The notes: generated by a model from the letters alone, not told the origin. Counted from the stretch's first letter, positions 18,701 to 25,884 are shown. The stretch: 27,334 nucleotides of DNA from Desulfobacula sp. (GCF_021107415.1 NZ_JAIOSW010000346.1:1-27334), one strand, 5' to 3'. Numbers and translations are program-made.

Positions 18701-19083
18701 AGCACAATAATTACCGGAGTCGTAAGGTCTTGAAGAATAAGGGACAACCCTTCAATATGCCTTAATAATCCCTTTTCTGTTCCAAGGGTGGTGTCAGGAA
18801 TGAAACCATCTGTTTTTTCCCCATTTTGTCCAGACAGCTCATGTATTCCCCTGACAATCTTATCAGACAGTTTGGTATGATCTGCATCATCCTCCGAAAG
18901 ATGAAACCACAGACTAGGACTATCCGATTGTTGAAGATAGGAAGCCACAAGAGTTGATTTGCCCTGGGCAGCCTGGCCTGTGATCAAAAAATTCTGATGA
19001 TGAAAATTTTCATCCAAAACCAGAAACAGGCGCGGCCGCTTGACAACATCTGAAATATGGGGAGTGCTGTATCGGGTAGTCAT
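15793..19083 (-). CDS. Large STAND-ATPase/TPR regulator with OmpR-type winged helix and BTAD output
   Basis: Cytoplasmic regulator of 1096 residues. The N-terminus resembles the MalT/STAND ATPase group: VVKRPRLFLVLDE at 13-25, Walker A GQAAQGKST at 36-44 and Walker B VIIVLDEFESLD at about 124-135. A winged-helix region follows, then a long helical array with TPR character (about 350-830). The C-terminus has no LuxR-type helix-turn-helix; instead residues from about 844 form an OmpR-like winged helix (IRIETLGQFNI; LIDDLWP; INLHRLRKAIEP) and a bacterial transcriptional activator domain (about 950-1090, YLEWISRKRD; LMILYADSGQKNRAM), as in SARP-type activators. It is the only evident DNA-binding protein in the 12-gene minus-strand cluster, 14 bases behind receiver-STAS B. 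No ribosome site is seen next to the ATG, so translation may be coupled to the gene before it. Confidence 0.88.
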   Translation of the reverse strand: MTTRYSTPHISDVVKRPRLFLVLDENFHHQNFLITGQAAQGKSTLVASYLQQSDSPSLWFHLSEDDADHTKLSDKIVRGIHELSGQNGEKTDGFIPDTTLGTEKGLLRHIEGLSLILQDLTTPVIIVLDEFESLDETSSGFQFIKGILNGRFDKLKFFILSRSMPRFNIPRLKMEHNIFVLNNDDLAFTLEETRSFFAGYDQVKSIDIERIHQITDGWAGGLTLVSESIRQFKTLQKLPDRLSSEVFDYFSHEIYKNLPGRIREFLTETSVLDTIDLEIVNHLFEPVDALEILTELEKRNLFIQRIDSDYSCPKFKYHNLFRDFLLQDFLKTRGSEACKSLNRKAGQFFWERKDHEQAMNYFSQADAFSDIVGIIKIKGTDYIVNGKMSGLEKWITHLPDEMIQNDPWLIFFLTMTRRIRGGKKNIRDFQKALVLFEQAHDLRGMLLSVAYLIEAAVFIRQPSGMILEWIKKGEKQLRLIRQKSRYPWARASLWQKIGLGYIAGDGNIPKGVSACRNAILLGKQISNPDLVLNASITMTFGYVQAGDFVNARQMLLKIKETTKEGQHPEYRALKGIVDIDFALKNGRFDVARQLLTRSEADIEKFGLIFLYPGFVEAKALHLVYTKKFDEAQQMANHLNDFSILEGNDFYKGISHRIKALSFLQERKLKEADHQIQKALKELDLAQKGDIHHFLAQQLAGMILFKNQEFLKAKNMLNPALEYFERISSDLCCSEACFALGLISWELNEMETAFNYLSRGLENAFQEGYVFFPLISERVLIKVLLLMAAYDKIKSIEPYVISLILHCDQASVFEEMDRILASGKQRGKNRVIKNLRPVYKGLLPGIRIETLGQFNILSGNKVLDNKAFEGARPILLLKSIVLHGSKDIPKEILIDDLWPKATAKAGDKNFKINLHRLRKAIEPDPKKEFGYSYIIQKAGLISLDPELVTIDVDEFIAFGVRAVENERNNKFETALKFYEKAVGIYKGDYFAEEPYLEWISRKRDLFQARYGKLLQKKAMLHEELDQIDKAVETWQLILAADPYFEPAYQNLMILYADSGQKNRAMDVFRECRSLLKTDLGTEPDVQTFNIYSKIKFR

Positions 19084-19097
19084 GGTGAGCCGGGCGG

Positions 19098-19796
19098 CTA
19101 ATCCTCCGGCAATGTTTCTTTAAGGGTTGCCATCTTGTCAATTCCAGCCATCTGGAACACTCTTAAATAATTATAAGAAAGATTTTCCATAATAATGGCA
19201 ATATTCTTTTGCTTTAAATCCTGTATGACCTCCATTAAAAGGGATATACCTGAACGATCAATGGAAAAACTGTCATCAAAAATCAGACGAACCTCTCTGA
19301 TATCATTAAACACCCGGATCTTAAAAAGTGAGAGAAATGCTTCTTTTGCAGATGCGGTAAGTTTTCCCTTAACAGAAATGGCAAGACTGTCTTCCTCTTT
19401 TTTTTCTGAGAATTCAACCGGCAGGTTTTGAGGCATTTGTTTTCTTTTTTCAGCCCGGGCAAGGGCAGAATTTAATGCCTGTCTTTCAACAGGTTTAGTG
19501 ATAAAATCAGACGCATTCAGATCAAGTGCCTCCACTGCCTTTTCCATATCACCATGGCCGGTGATAATAATGACTTCCGACGGCATCCCGGTTTTCCTGA
19601 TCCGGCGCAACACTTCAAGGCCGTCTATACCCGGCATCTTTATATCGGTAAACACGATCTCAGGGGAAATCTCATTGAACAGGGCCAATCCTTTTTCCCC
19701 GTCTTCGGCAGTATATACGTCATATCCATAGGCTGTCAGAAAAAGTTTGAACATGGAAAGGGTTGGTTTCTCATCATCTATGACTAAAATTTTCAT
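19098..19796 (-). CDS. Receiver-STAS response regulator (module B)
   Basis: Protein of 232 residues with the same plan as module A. The receiver domain shows IDDE near the start, phospho-acceptor Asp51 (VFTDIKMPG), Thr in IIITGHGD and Lys101 (ITKPVE). The STAS domain covers about 130-232 (LIFDDSFSIDRSGISLLME; later FQMAGIDKMATL). The loop reads D180-R-S-G: the Asp of SpoIIAA-type proteins is kept but the phosphorylated Ser is replaced by Arg, while the second Ser remains. It therefore differs from copy A (N-G-A-G) at the switching site, suggesting the two copies no longer have identical partners. It lies 31 bases behind kinase B and 14 bases ahead of the BTAD regulator. Confidence 0.88.
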   Translation of the reverse strand: MKILVIDDEKPTLSMFKLFLTAYGYDVYTAEDGEKGLALFNEISPEIVFTDIKMPGIDGLEVLRRIRKTGMPSEVIIITGHGDMEKAVEALDLNASDFITKPVERQALNSALARAEKRKQMPQNLPVEFSEKKEEDSLAISVKGKLTASAKEAFLSLFKIRVFNDIREVRLIFDDSFSIDRSGISLLMEVIQDLKQKNIAIIMENLSYNYLRVFQMAGIDKMATLKETLPED

Positions 19797-19827
19797 CTTG
19801 ATTGCCTTTGTTTTTGATTAATATTTA

Positions 19828-21690
19828 TCAATTTTCTTTTGAGTAGGCCGGGAGCATGATTCTGAAACTGGTTCCGCTTCCCGGTTTGCTCTCCACACTG
19901 ATAGTGCCGTTATAATCCCTGACAATCCCCCGGATGATGGAAAGGCCTAAGCCAAGCCCTTCACCCATTTCCTTTGTGGTATAAAAGGACTCAAAAATAC
20001 TATCCATCTGATCCGGCTCAATACCGGCGCCGTTATCAGATATAGTAACACTCACATTTTCATTGTCTGAAAAAGTCGATATAGTAATCATTCCCTTTTC
20101 AATATCTTTGCTTGTTTCTATTCTTTCATTTACCGCATCCTTGGCATTGGTGACCAGATTGAAAATCACCTGCTCCATCCTGTTGTTATGGGCCAGAACC
20201 GAGGAAACAGATTTATCCAGATTCAGTATGAGTTCAATGTTCTGCAAGGTGATCTGCCTGCCAATAATCTTGTTTACCGAATGAATGCAGTCATTAATAT
20301 TGATTACCTCTCTTGAAAAGTCAGCTTTTCTGGAAAATGTTTTCAACCGCCCAACGATTTCAGCAGCCCTTGATACCTGGGTGCTGATTTCCTCTAATAC
20401 CATCGTATGGTTATCTTCATTGATTTTCTTTTTTCTTTCAGTCATCATGCAAAGATACTCACTTCCCATCTTTATCGCATTCAAAGGCTGGCTGATCTCA
20501 TGGGCAATCCCGGCGGACATTTTTTCCAGGTTGGTCATTTTGCTGGCCTGGATCAACTGTGAATCTTTTTCCACCAATTCGGTGATATCGGTTGCAGCCA
20601 CAATGATCACATCCTCGTTCCGATACTCTGAAGGGGTTGCATGGATATTGACGAACACTGACCCGCCATCCTTTTTATAAAATTTGACCTTGGAGCTGAT
20701 AACCACAGTTTCACCATCAGGATATTTATGAACAAATTTCCCGTCAGCCAGATCACCAAGGGAAAAAAGACTCATACCAAGCAAATCTTCCCTTTCATAC
20801 CCGAACAGCTCCGTGACATTAGGATTGGCATCCAGGATTACAAAGGTCTTTTTATTAACAACAAATATAGGGTTAGGCCCGCTCCTGAACAGGGACCTGT
20901 ATTTTTCCTGAGATTCTTTGAGCCGGTCTGTGGACAGCTTTAACTGGGATGTCATCTTGACAAATGAATTAGTCAATTGGGTAATTTCATCGTCCCTTGC
21001 ACCTGTTTCAATGGCCTGCCGCTCCAGGTCATCCTTTGAAATAATATTAAAATTTCCTTTTGTGAGCTGATCTGTGTACCGGATCAGGGAAAATATGGGC
21101 TTGGTAATGTAAAGGGACAACCTGTGACTTAAAAAGAAAAATATAATAGTCACCAGTGACAGAAAACTTAAAAATACAAGCCTTAAATCAGATATGAGTT
21201 CTTCAATATGCTGCTTGTCAAGGCCTACCTGGACAGATCCGATAGTATAAATACCTTCTTCCACCGGCACCACCACATGAAAAACAGAGTGCCTGTCCAC
21301 ATTAATACTTTTAATATTTTCCTTTTTATAATCCTGGTCTTTTACAATTGTTTTAATATTTAAAGGGAATCCCGTGGTAAAGGTATGGGCCAGAATATTG
21401 CCCTGGTTATCACTGATAATCAGATATTTTACCATATCCTTCCGGTTTCCAAGCCTCACGTCATAGGCAAGGGCTGTTAACTCGGCCCGATTTTTTGTCA
21501 GAATATACACCCTTGAACTATCGGCAACCCCCTGGGCAATACCGATGCCCCTTTTTTTTAATTCGCTGGTCAAACTTGTAATCAAAAGAGACCGGGTAAA
21601 AAGGCCAATCAGAATACTGACCAGAATAATAAATCCCAGGCTGGAAATAAAAATCTTATTTTTCAGTGTTAATTCGTTAAAAAACTTCAT
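19828..21690 (-). CDS. Sensor histidine kinase with periplasmic sensor, HAMP and PAS domains (module B)
   Basis: Kinase of 620 residues with the same architecture as module A. Transmembrane helices lie at about 12-32 and 172-188 around a Cache-like periplasmic domain (LIISDNQGNILAHTFTTGFP; YTIGSVQVGLDKQH). HAMP (about 190-250), PAS (about 260-372), HisKA with His397 (GIAHEISQPLNAI) and the ATPase domain follow, with VIFNLVTNAKDA, ISDNGAGIE and GEGLGLGLSI. Its ATG overlaps the stop of binding lipoprotein B as ATGA, so the two are translated together. The periplasmic domain is the least similar part when compared by eye with kinase A, apart from the shared AHTFTT and GSV-VGL segments, which would allow different signals to be read. 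Confidence 0.92.
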   Translation of the reverse strand: MKFFNELTLKNKIFISSLGFIILVSILIGLFTRSLLITSLTSELKKRGIGIAQGVADSSRVYILTKNRAELTALAYDVRLGNRKDMVKYLIISDNQGNILAHTFTTGFPLNIKTIVKDQDYKKENIKSINVDRHSVFHVVVPVEEGIYTIGSVQVGLDKQHIEELISDLRLVFLSFLSLVTIIFFFLSHRLSLYITKPIFSLIRYTDQLTKGNFNIISKDDLERQAIETGARDDEITQLTNSFVKMTSQLKLSTDRLKESQEKYRSLFRSGPNPIFVVNKKTFVILDANPNVTELFGYEREDLLGMSLFSLGDLADGKFVHKYPDGETVVISSKVKFYKKDGGSVFVNIHATPSEYRNEDVIIVAATDITELVEKDSQLIQASKMTNLEKMSAGIAHEISQPLNAIKMGSEYLCMMTERKKKINEDNHTMVLEEISTQVSRAAEIVGRLKTFSRKADFSREVININDCIHSVNKIIGRQITLQNIELILNLDKSVSSVLAHNNRMEQVIFNLVTNAKDAVNERIETSKDIEKGMITISTFSDNENVSVTISDNGAGIEPDQMDSIFESFYTTKEMGEGLGLGLSIIRGIVRDYNGTISVESKPGSGTSFRIMLPAYSKEN

Positions 21691-22898
21691 TTAATCAATA
21701 CCAGTTCTCCCTGTTTGATCATGGTGTAATAGACATTATCCAGCCCCTGGTAGTCATTTTTTCCAAAGGACAACGGATTTTGAATCCCTAAGTCATACTG
21801 ATCTATGGATTCAATGGCCCGGATAAATTTTTCCCGGGTGATGTCTTTTCCTGCACGTTTAAGCCCCTCGGCCAGTATCCTTGCATTCAGATACCCTTCA
21901 AGACCGACAAAACTGGGCTTGCTGTCTGGATAATAGGTGTTCAGCAATGAAACATACTCTTTTACCCCGGGCAGAGGCTGGGCATTGTAATTGGGAGGAG
22001 GCACAACCTGGGTGACAATTACCCCTTCCCCATTTGCCCCAAGCCTTCTGGCAAGTTCCTTTGAACCGACAAAGGATACATTGTGGAAAAGGGGAGAAAA
22101 ATTGCGTTCTTTGGCAAGGTTAATAAATTTTGCGCAGGAATCATAGGTCCCGATCATGACCACTGCCTGGGCATTGGACTGAATAATTTTTTCAAGCCCC
22201 GCCTCTACATCCAGGGTCCCCCTGACATAAGAGCCCTTTGCCACCGGTAGCAGTCCGTATTTTTTCAAAGCAATCTCAGTCCCTCTGAGCCCGTCAAATC
22301 CATACTCATCATATTGATAAAAGACCGCTACTTTATCAAAATTCTTTTTTTTGATGATCAAATCAACTGCCGCCTGGGTCTCCTGGTAATAGGATGCTCT
22401 GATATTAATCAGGTATCGATTCACGGGTTGTCTCAGGCGGTTCGCACCTGTAAACATGCCGACCAAAGGAATTCCGGCTTCATTTACCAGAGGAATAATT
22501 CTTACAGTAGTGGGAGTACCAACATAACAGAACAGGGCGAACACCCTCTTTTCCAGAATCAACTTCTGGGTATTATAAAGACACTGGGTGGGATTATACC
22601 TGTCATCCAGAGCGATAAGATTGATCTTCCTGTTATGTATCCCGCCCTTTTGATTGATATCCCGAATATAAGACATTGCCCCCTGAAGCATCTGGGTTCC
22701 CAGATACCCGGCATGGCCGCCCAGGGCAAGTGATGATCCGATCAGAATCTCATCTGATTTGATTCCGGTTCTGTTTTCCGAAAAAATGTCTGACTGCTGT
22801 GGAGGCGAACAGGCCCCTAAAAAAAATAAAAAAAAACCCCAGCAAATCAAATATATAAACCCCTTTTGTAGCCGAATCACTATTTCCCCCGACATCAT
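21687..22898 (-). CDS. Peripla_BP_6-type substrate-binding lipoprotein (module B)
   Basis: Binding protein of up to 403 residues, homologous to the one in module A: ILIGSSLALGGHAGYLGTQ, VGTPTTV, RASYYQET, FYQYDEYGFDGLRG and GYLNARILAEGLKRAGKD are shared. The hydrophobic segment ends in lipobox LGAC, so it should be a lipoprotein. The ATG at 22898 has no clear ribosome site; a GTG at 22880 preceded by GGGGGA would remove the acidic first residues and give a more usual signal peptide, so it may be the true start. This is the first gene of the 12-gene minus-strand cluster, with a candidate promoter directly upstream, and it overlaps kinase B. No transporter genes are nearby, so a signal-receptor role is inferred. 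Confidence 0.9.
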   Translation of the reverse strand: MMSGEIVIRLQKGFIYLICWGFFLFFLGACSPPQQSDIFSENRTGIKSDEILIGSSLALGGHAGYLGTQMLQGAMSYIRDINQKGGIHNRKINLIALDDRYNPTQCLYNTQKLILEKRVFALFCYVGTPTTVRIIPLVNEAGIPLVGMFTGANRLRQPVNRYLINIRASYYQETQAAVDLIIKKKNFDKVAVFYQYDEYGFDGLRGTEIALKKYGLLPVAKGSYVRGTLDVEAGLEKIIQSNAQAVVMIGTYDSCAKFINLAKERNFSPLFHNVSFVGSKELARRLGANGEGVIVTQVVPPPNYNAQPLPGVKEYVSLLNTYYPDSKPSFVGLEGYLNARILAEGLKRAGKDITREKFIRAIESIDQYDLGIQNPLSFGKNDYQGLDNVYYTMIKQGELVLIK

Positions 22899-22922
22899 TT
22901 AAATTACTAAAAACCTGAGCAA

Positions 22923-22951
22923 ACAATAAAATAGTGCCACGCGAATGTCAA
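22923..22951 (-). promoter_or_regulatory. Candidate sigma70-type promoter for the 12-gene minus-strand cluster
   Basis: On the minus strand a perfect TTGACA (complement of 22946-22951) and TATTGT (complement of 22923-22928, four of six consensus positions) are separated by exactly 17 bases. Transcription would begin about 22916, giving a very short leader to either proposed start of binding lipoprotein B. Confidence 0.5.
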
Positions 22952-23023
22952 ACCCTCAAACCTTTATTTACATTTGTGTTTCTTTCAAGGTTAAGGCAGT
23001 GGTGGTAATTTTTCCAAGGAGAC

Positions 23024-23050
23024 TTGTAAATTGATAAGATAACTTGTAAA
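23024..23050 (+). repeat. 9-bp direct repeat in the divergent intergenic region
   Basis: ACTTGTAAA occurs at 23024-23032 and 23042-23050, an 18-base period, just before the kinase-like gene. It may be an operator, but in AT-rich intergenic DNA chance is a real alternative. Confidence 0.3.
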
Positions 23051-23058
23051 AATTTATA

Positions 23059-23922
23059 ATGAATAAGGCCAAAGATATAAGAGATCGAACCCATCTATCC
23101 GGGACTGATGTCCAAAAACTGAACTTTGTTAATGATTCAGGCCGTTATATCTTCCGTAAATATTACCGGTCAGGTTTAAGGTCCCATATTTTTGAAATTC
23201 TTACGGCCGAAGATGTTCTAAAAGAAACTTGCGGTGAGATTATGGATGGCATACGAATATTTCCCAGGGCCAGACCGAAAAAAATATTCAGAATATTACG
23301 AAACAAATTTGAGAGCACAGAGGCGGTTTTTCGCGAAATAAAAAAATATCACCTATTGTTAAAATTTTTGGGGCCTGCGCTCATTGCAGAATCTGATGAA
23401 TTTATTGTTGACTATACAGGAACAGGAACAAGCCAGATTGTCCTGTGTGGTTTGCAAGAATATATTGAAGGAGAAATACTTGACCCATGGAGATTATTTG
23501 GAGAAGGCTACTTACGGGATTTATTCACGTCTTATATATGCGGGGATTCCCAACTTCATGCATTGGTTCACAAGGCTCAGAAAAATATAGCGATGTTCGT
23601 TAAAAGGACCCGGCAGATGATCACTGATACGGGATATATCCCTGACCTTGCCGGTGTCGGCAATCTGATATTAACCCGTGATGGGGCTTTAAAACTGGTT
23701 GACATCAACAATATCGTTAAGATCAAATTTGATGATTCGATCCTTATTGATGACAAAGGATATCCTTCCTGTGATGTATCTATTGAAGTTCTGTCTATCC
23801 TTGAACAAGAAATCCTTCAAAAAGAAATCCATAAGGACGACCCGTTTTACCGACTTTTTTTGTCACCAGAAAGAAAGAAAAGAGTAAAGACTCTTGAAAA
23901 AGAATTTTACAAAAATCTATAA
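23059..23922 (+). CDS. Atypical kinase-fold protein, function unknown
   Basis: Soluble protein of 287 residues. Its layout resembles the aminoglycoside-phosphotransferase/YrbL side of the protein-kinase-like fold: an N-terminal beta-rich half, a hinge-like segment LCGLQEYIEGEIL at about 129-141, then a catalytic-loop-like IPDLAGVGN with Asp196 and Asn202, and LKLVDINN with Asp215 in the place of the metal-binding Asp. The Asp-to-Asn spacing is six rather than the usual five, and no clear Lys of the first lobe was identified, so activity is uncertain. It is transcribed divergently from the binding-protein cluster with 160 bases between the starts, and converges on the MATE gene. The start ATG lacks a good ribosome site. 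Not recognised as a named family. Confidence 0.6.
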   Translation: MNKAKDIRDRTHLSGTDVQKLNFVNDSGRYIFRKYYRSGLRSHIFEILTAEDVLKETCGEIMDGIRIFPRARPKKIFRILRNKFESTEAVFREIKKYHLLLKFLGPALIAESDEFIVDYTGTGTSQIVLCGLQEYIEGEILDPWRLFGEGYLRDLFTSYICGDSQLHALVHKAQKNIAMFVKRTRQMITDTGYIPDLAGVGNLILTRDGALKLVDINNIVKIKFDDSILIDDKGYPSCDVSIEVLSILEQEILQKEIHKDDPFYRLFLSPERKKRVKTLEKEFYKNL

Positions 23923-23930
23923 ATTTTCGA

Positions 23931-25283
23931 TCAGACAGTGCTTAATGGTGACATCTTTTTGATATGGTATTTAAGCCAGGCCGAGCAAAATGCCATCTCC
24001 AGCACTGCGGTCATCAGTTTGATCCACCAGACAGATGATATTCCCCAGCTAAAATAAATCGGCAGGGTAAATACGGCTATTGCAAACAAAAAATTGTCAG
24101 CCAGGGCACATACCAGTGTGGGATATGTTTTTCCTATGCCCTGGAAGACTGCTGAAACAGTCAAAATAGTGCCGACAGCCATATTAGCAAGGGAGATAAT
24201 CTTAAGATAGATCACGCCATAATAGGTGACTTGTGGGTCTTGACTGAAAAGATGTATTAAAAAAGTGGGGAACATCCAGCAGAGAACGGTGCCGGCTATC
24301 ATGAGCATTGAACTGATACGCCATCCAGTCCAAAATGTGGAGATAACCCTGGACTGTTTTTTTGCACCAAAATTCTGCCCTACCATGGCAGCCATGGCAT
24401 CACAAATGGCTACACTGGGAAGGTATATGGCCTGGACAATACGAAATCCAATGCCAAGAGAAGCCAATGCCTGTGTGCCATATGGGCTGACCACACGATA
24501 GGTTATCAAAAGGTTGGCCGTCATCAAAAAATAAGCCACTCCGGAAGGCAGGCCTATGGCAAGGCTTTGTTTGATAACCCCTAAATTCAATGTCCAGGGT
24601 CCCTTTAAATGGATATGTTGTTTTTTAACAAAAACCAGGTAAATATAAATCACTACACCGTAAATCTGCGATATCAAAGATGCAAGGGCTGCCCCTTTTA
24701 CACCCAAAGCTGGAAAACCCGCCAGGCCAAAAATCAAAACAGGGTCCAGAATAATATTTAAAACAAGGGACTGGAGTATGATCAGCATGGAAGTTTTGGT
24801 ATCCCCCATACCCCGGTAGCAGGCACTGAAAACATGCATCAAGAGTAAAAACAAAAGAGATATCGAGTAGATTTGAAAGTACTCTACACCCCATTTAAGG
24901 GCCATCCCTTTGCCGCCAAAAAAACTGATATATGGGTGAGCGATTAACAAACCGGTTACAGCGGCAACACTGCCGGCAATCAGGCTTAAGATCAGGCTTT
25001 GTTTAAACACTTCTTTTGCGCGGCTAAATTTTTTAGCACCATAGGCCTGGGCAATCAGGGCCATTGCTCCGGTTCCGATAATAAAGGAAAGGCCCAAGTG
25101 CACAAAAAAGACATTACCGGAAATGGATAATGCCGCCACAGCATCGGGGCCCAGGCGACCGACAAAGTAGAGATCCGTCAGCAGGTAAAGGGTAAACATA
25201 AGCATTCCAAACATAATAGGACTGGAAAGTCTGAACAACTGCCTGGCAATTGTACCGGTTGTTAAATTTAATCTGTCAGTCAT
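23931..25283 (-). CDS. MATE-family multidrug exporter
   Basis: Inner-membrane transporter of 450 residues with about twelve hydrophobic helices in two similar halves, the size and layout of MATE (multidrug and toxin extrusion) antiporters, which expel cationic drugs or metabolites using Na+ or H+ gradients. Typical features are the N-terminal LFRLSSPIMFGMLMFTLYLLTD segment with FVGRLGPDAVAALSI after it (given here in parts), the central YRGMGDTKTSM, and the second-half VGQNFGAKK, which mirrors AQAYGAKK of the first half. Its ATG overlaps the end of the PadR gene by 8 bases, so it is co-expressed with and presumably repressed by that protein. Substrate and coupling ion cannot be told. Confidence 0.93.
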   Translation of the reverse strand: MTDRLNLTTGTIARQLFRLSSPIMFGMLMFTLYLLTDLYFVGRLGPDAVAALSISGNVFFVHLGLSFIIGTGAMALIAQAYGAKKFSRAKEVFKQSLILSLIAGSVAAVTGLLIAHPYISFFGGKGMALKWGVEYFQIYSISLLFLLLMHVFSACYRGMGDTKTSMLIILQSLVLNIILDPVLIFGLAGFPALGVKGAALASLISQIYGVVIYIYLVFVKKQHIHLKGPWTLNLGVIKQSLAIGLPSGVAYFLMTANLLITYRVVSPYGTQALASLGIGFRIVQAIYLPSVAICDAMAAMVGQNFGAKKQSRVISTFWTGWRISSMLMIAGTVLCWMFPTFLIHLFSQDPQVTYYGVIYLKIISLANMAVGTILTVSAVFQGIGKTYPTLVCALADNFLFAIAVFTLPIYFSWGISSVWWIKLMTAVLEMAFCSAWLKYHIKKMSPLSTV

Positions 25284-25824
25284 TCATTTTTTCCAAAAGC
25301 ACGACAGACTCCCGGCTCCATTTTATATAAGCCTCATTCACAAGCTCACCAAAACGGATCGTCATCAGCCAATAGGGTAGACAGGGTCTATCCTTATGAT
25401 CTTTTTCCATAAGAATTTTTATGGATTTAAGGTCTGCCAATTCATTCTCATGCATATTTTGAAAATGCTGAAGTTGTTTAATATTATCTATAATCGGGAT
25501 CATGGGGCCAAAAAAGAGTTTGAGCAGGATCTCATGCCGTCCGATATGCTGACCAACCGGTTCCTTAAGCCATTCCATCAGTTCTTCGTGTCCTTTGCCG
25601 GTCAATTTGTAAATATGACGGTCGGGTTTTCCCATCTGCTTTTCAATTGAGCGGGTGGTTAATCCTTCGTTATTCAGACGCTTTAAGATTGGATATATCT
25701 GACCATAACTCTCTTTCCAGAAATTAGAAGTAATTTGCTCAAATTTCTTCTTAATATCATATCCGGACATGGGGCCCATGCTTAAAAGGCCCAGTATTGC
25801 ATATTTGCTTTTATTTTTCTTCAC
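25276..25824 (-). CDS. PadR-family transcriptional repressor
   Basis: Regulator of 182 residues. The N-terminal winged helix (about 8-85) has the PadR signature YAILGLLSMGPMSGYDIKK, the recognition helix region YGQIYPILKRLNNEGL and the wing KPDRHIYKLTGKG. The C-terminal half is a helical dimerisation domain. The start is GTG (25822-25824) with AGAGG about 6 bases upstream. PadR proteins commonly repress an adjacent efflux gene until a toxic compound binds; here the MATE gene overlaps its 3' end, and a perfect palindrome sits in the promoter just upstream, so autorepression of the two-gene operon is the simplest reading. Confidence 0.94.
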   Translation of the reverse strand: MKKNKSKYAILGLLSMGPMSGYDIKKKFEQITSNFWKESYGQIYPILKRLNNEGLTTRSIEKQMGKPDRHIYKLTGKGHEELMEWLKEPVGQHIGRHEILLKLFFGPMIPIIDNIKQLQHFQNMHENELADLKSIKILMEKDHKDRPCLPYWLMTIRFGELVNEAYIKWSRESVVLLEKMND

Positions 25825-25852
25825 AAATACCTCTGAATGATTTATGTTTAAA

Positions 25853-25884
25853 ATTTATATATCAATCAGATATATAAATGTCAA
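25853..25884 (-). promoter_or_regulatory. PadR operator palindrome inside the padR-MATE promoter
   Basis: ATTTATATATC (25853-25863) and GATATATAAAT (25869-25879) form a perfect 11-bp palindrome with a 5-base centre. On the minus strand a perfect TTGACA (complement of 25879-25884) is followed after 17 bases by TATATA (complement of 25856-25861), so the palindrome fills the space between the -35 and -10 boxes. A bound dimer would block RNA polymerase. Confidence 0.7.

Larger units (their letters stand above)
19098..22898 (-). repeat. Sensory module B: second copy of the tandem-duplicated cassette
   Basis: Same gene order, orientation and domain plan as module A (11200-14993). The two modules are separated by the BTAD regulator and the Ig-like membrane protein, which have no second copy in the window. 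Confidence 0.85.

Noticed and set aside
22920..22940. Sigma54-like TGGCAC on the minus strand upstream of binding lipoprotein B
   Set aside because: The required GC element does not occur at the fixed distance from the GG, whereas a TTGACA promoter with 17-base spacing is present at the same place.
23033..23060. TTGATA and a perfect TATAAT spaced 18 bases upstream of the kinase-fold gene
   Set aside because: The TATAAT overlaps the start codon, so transcription would begin inside the gene; no later start codon would keep the protein intact.
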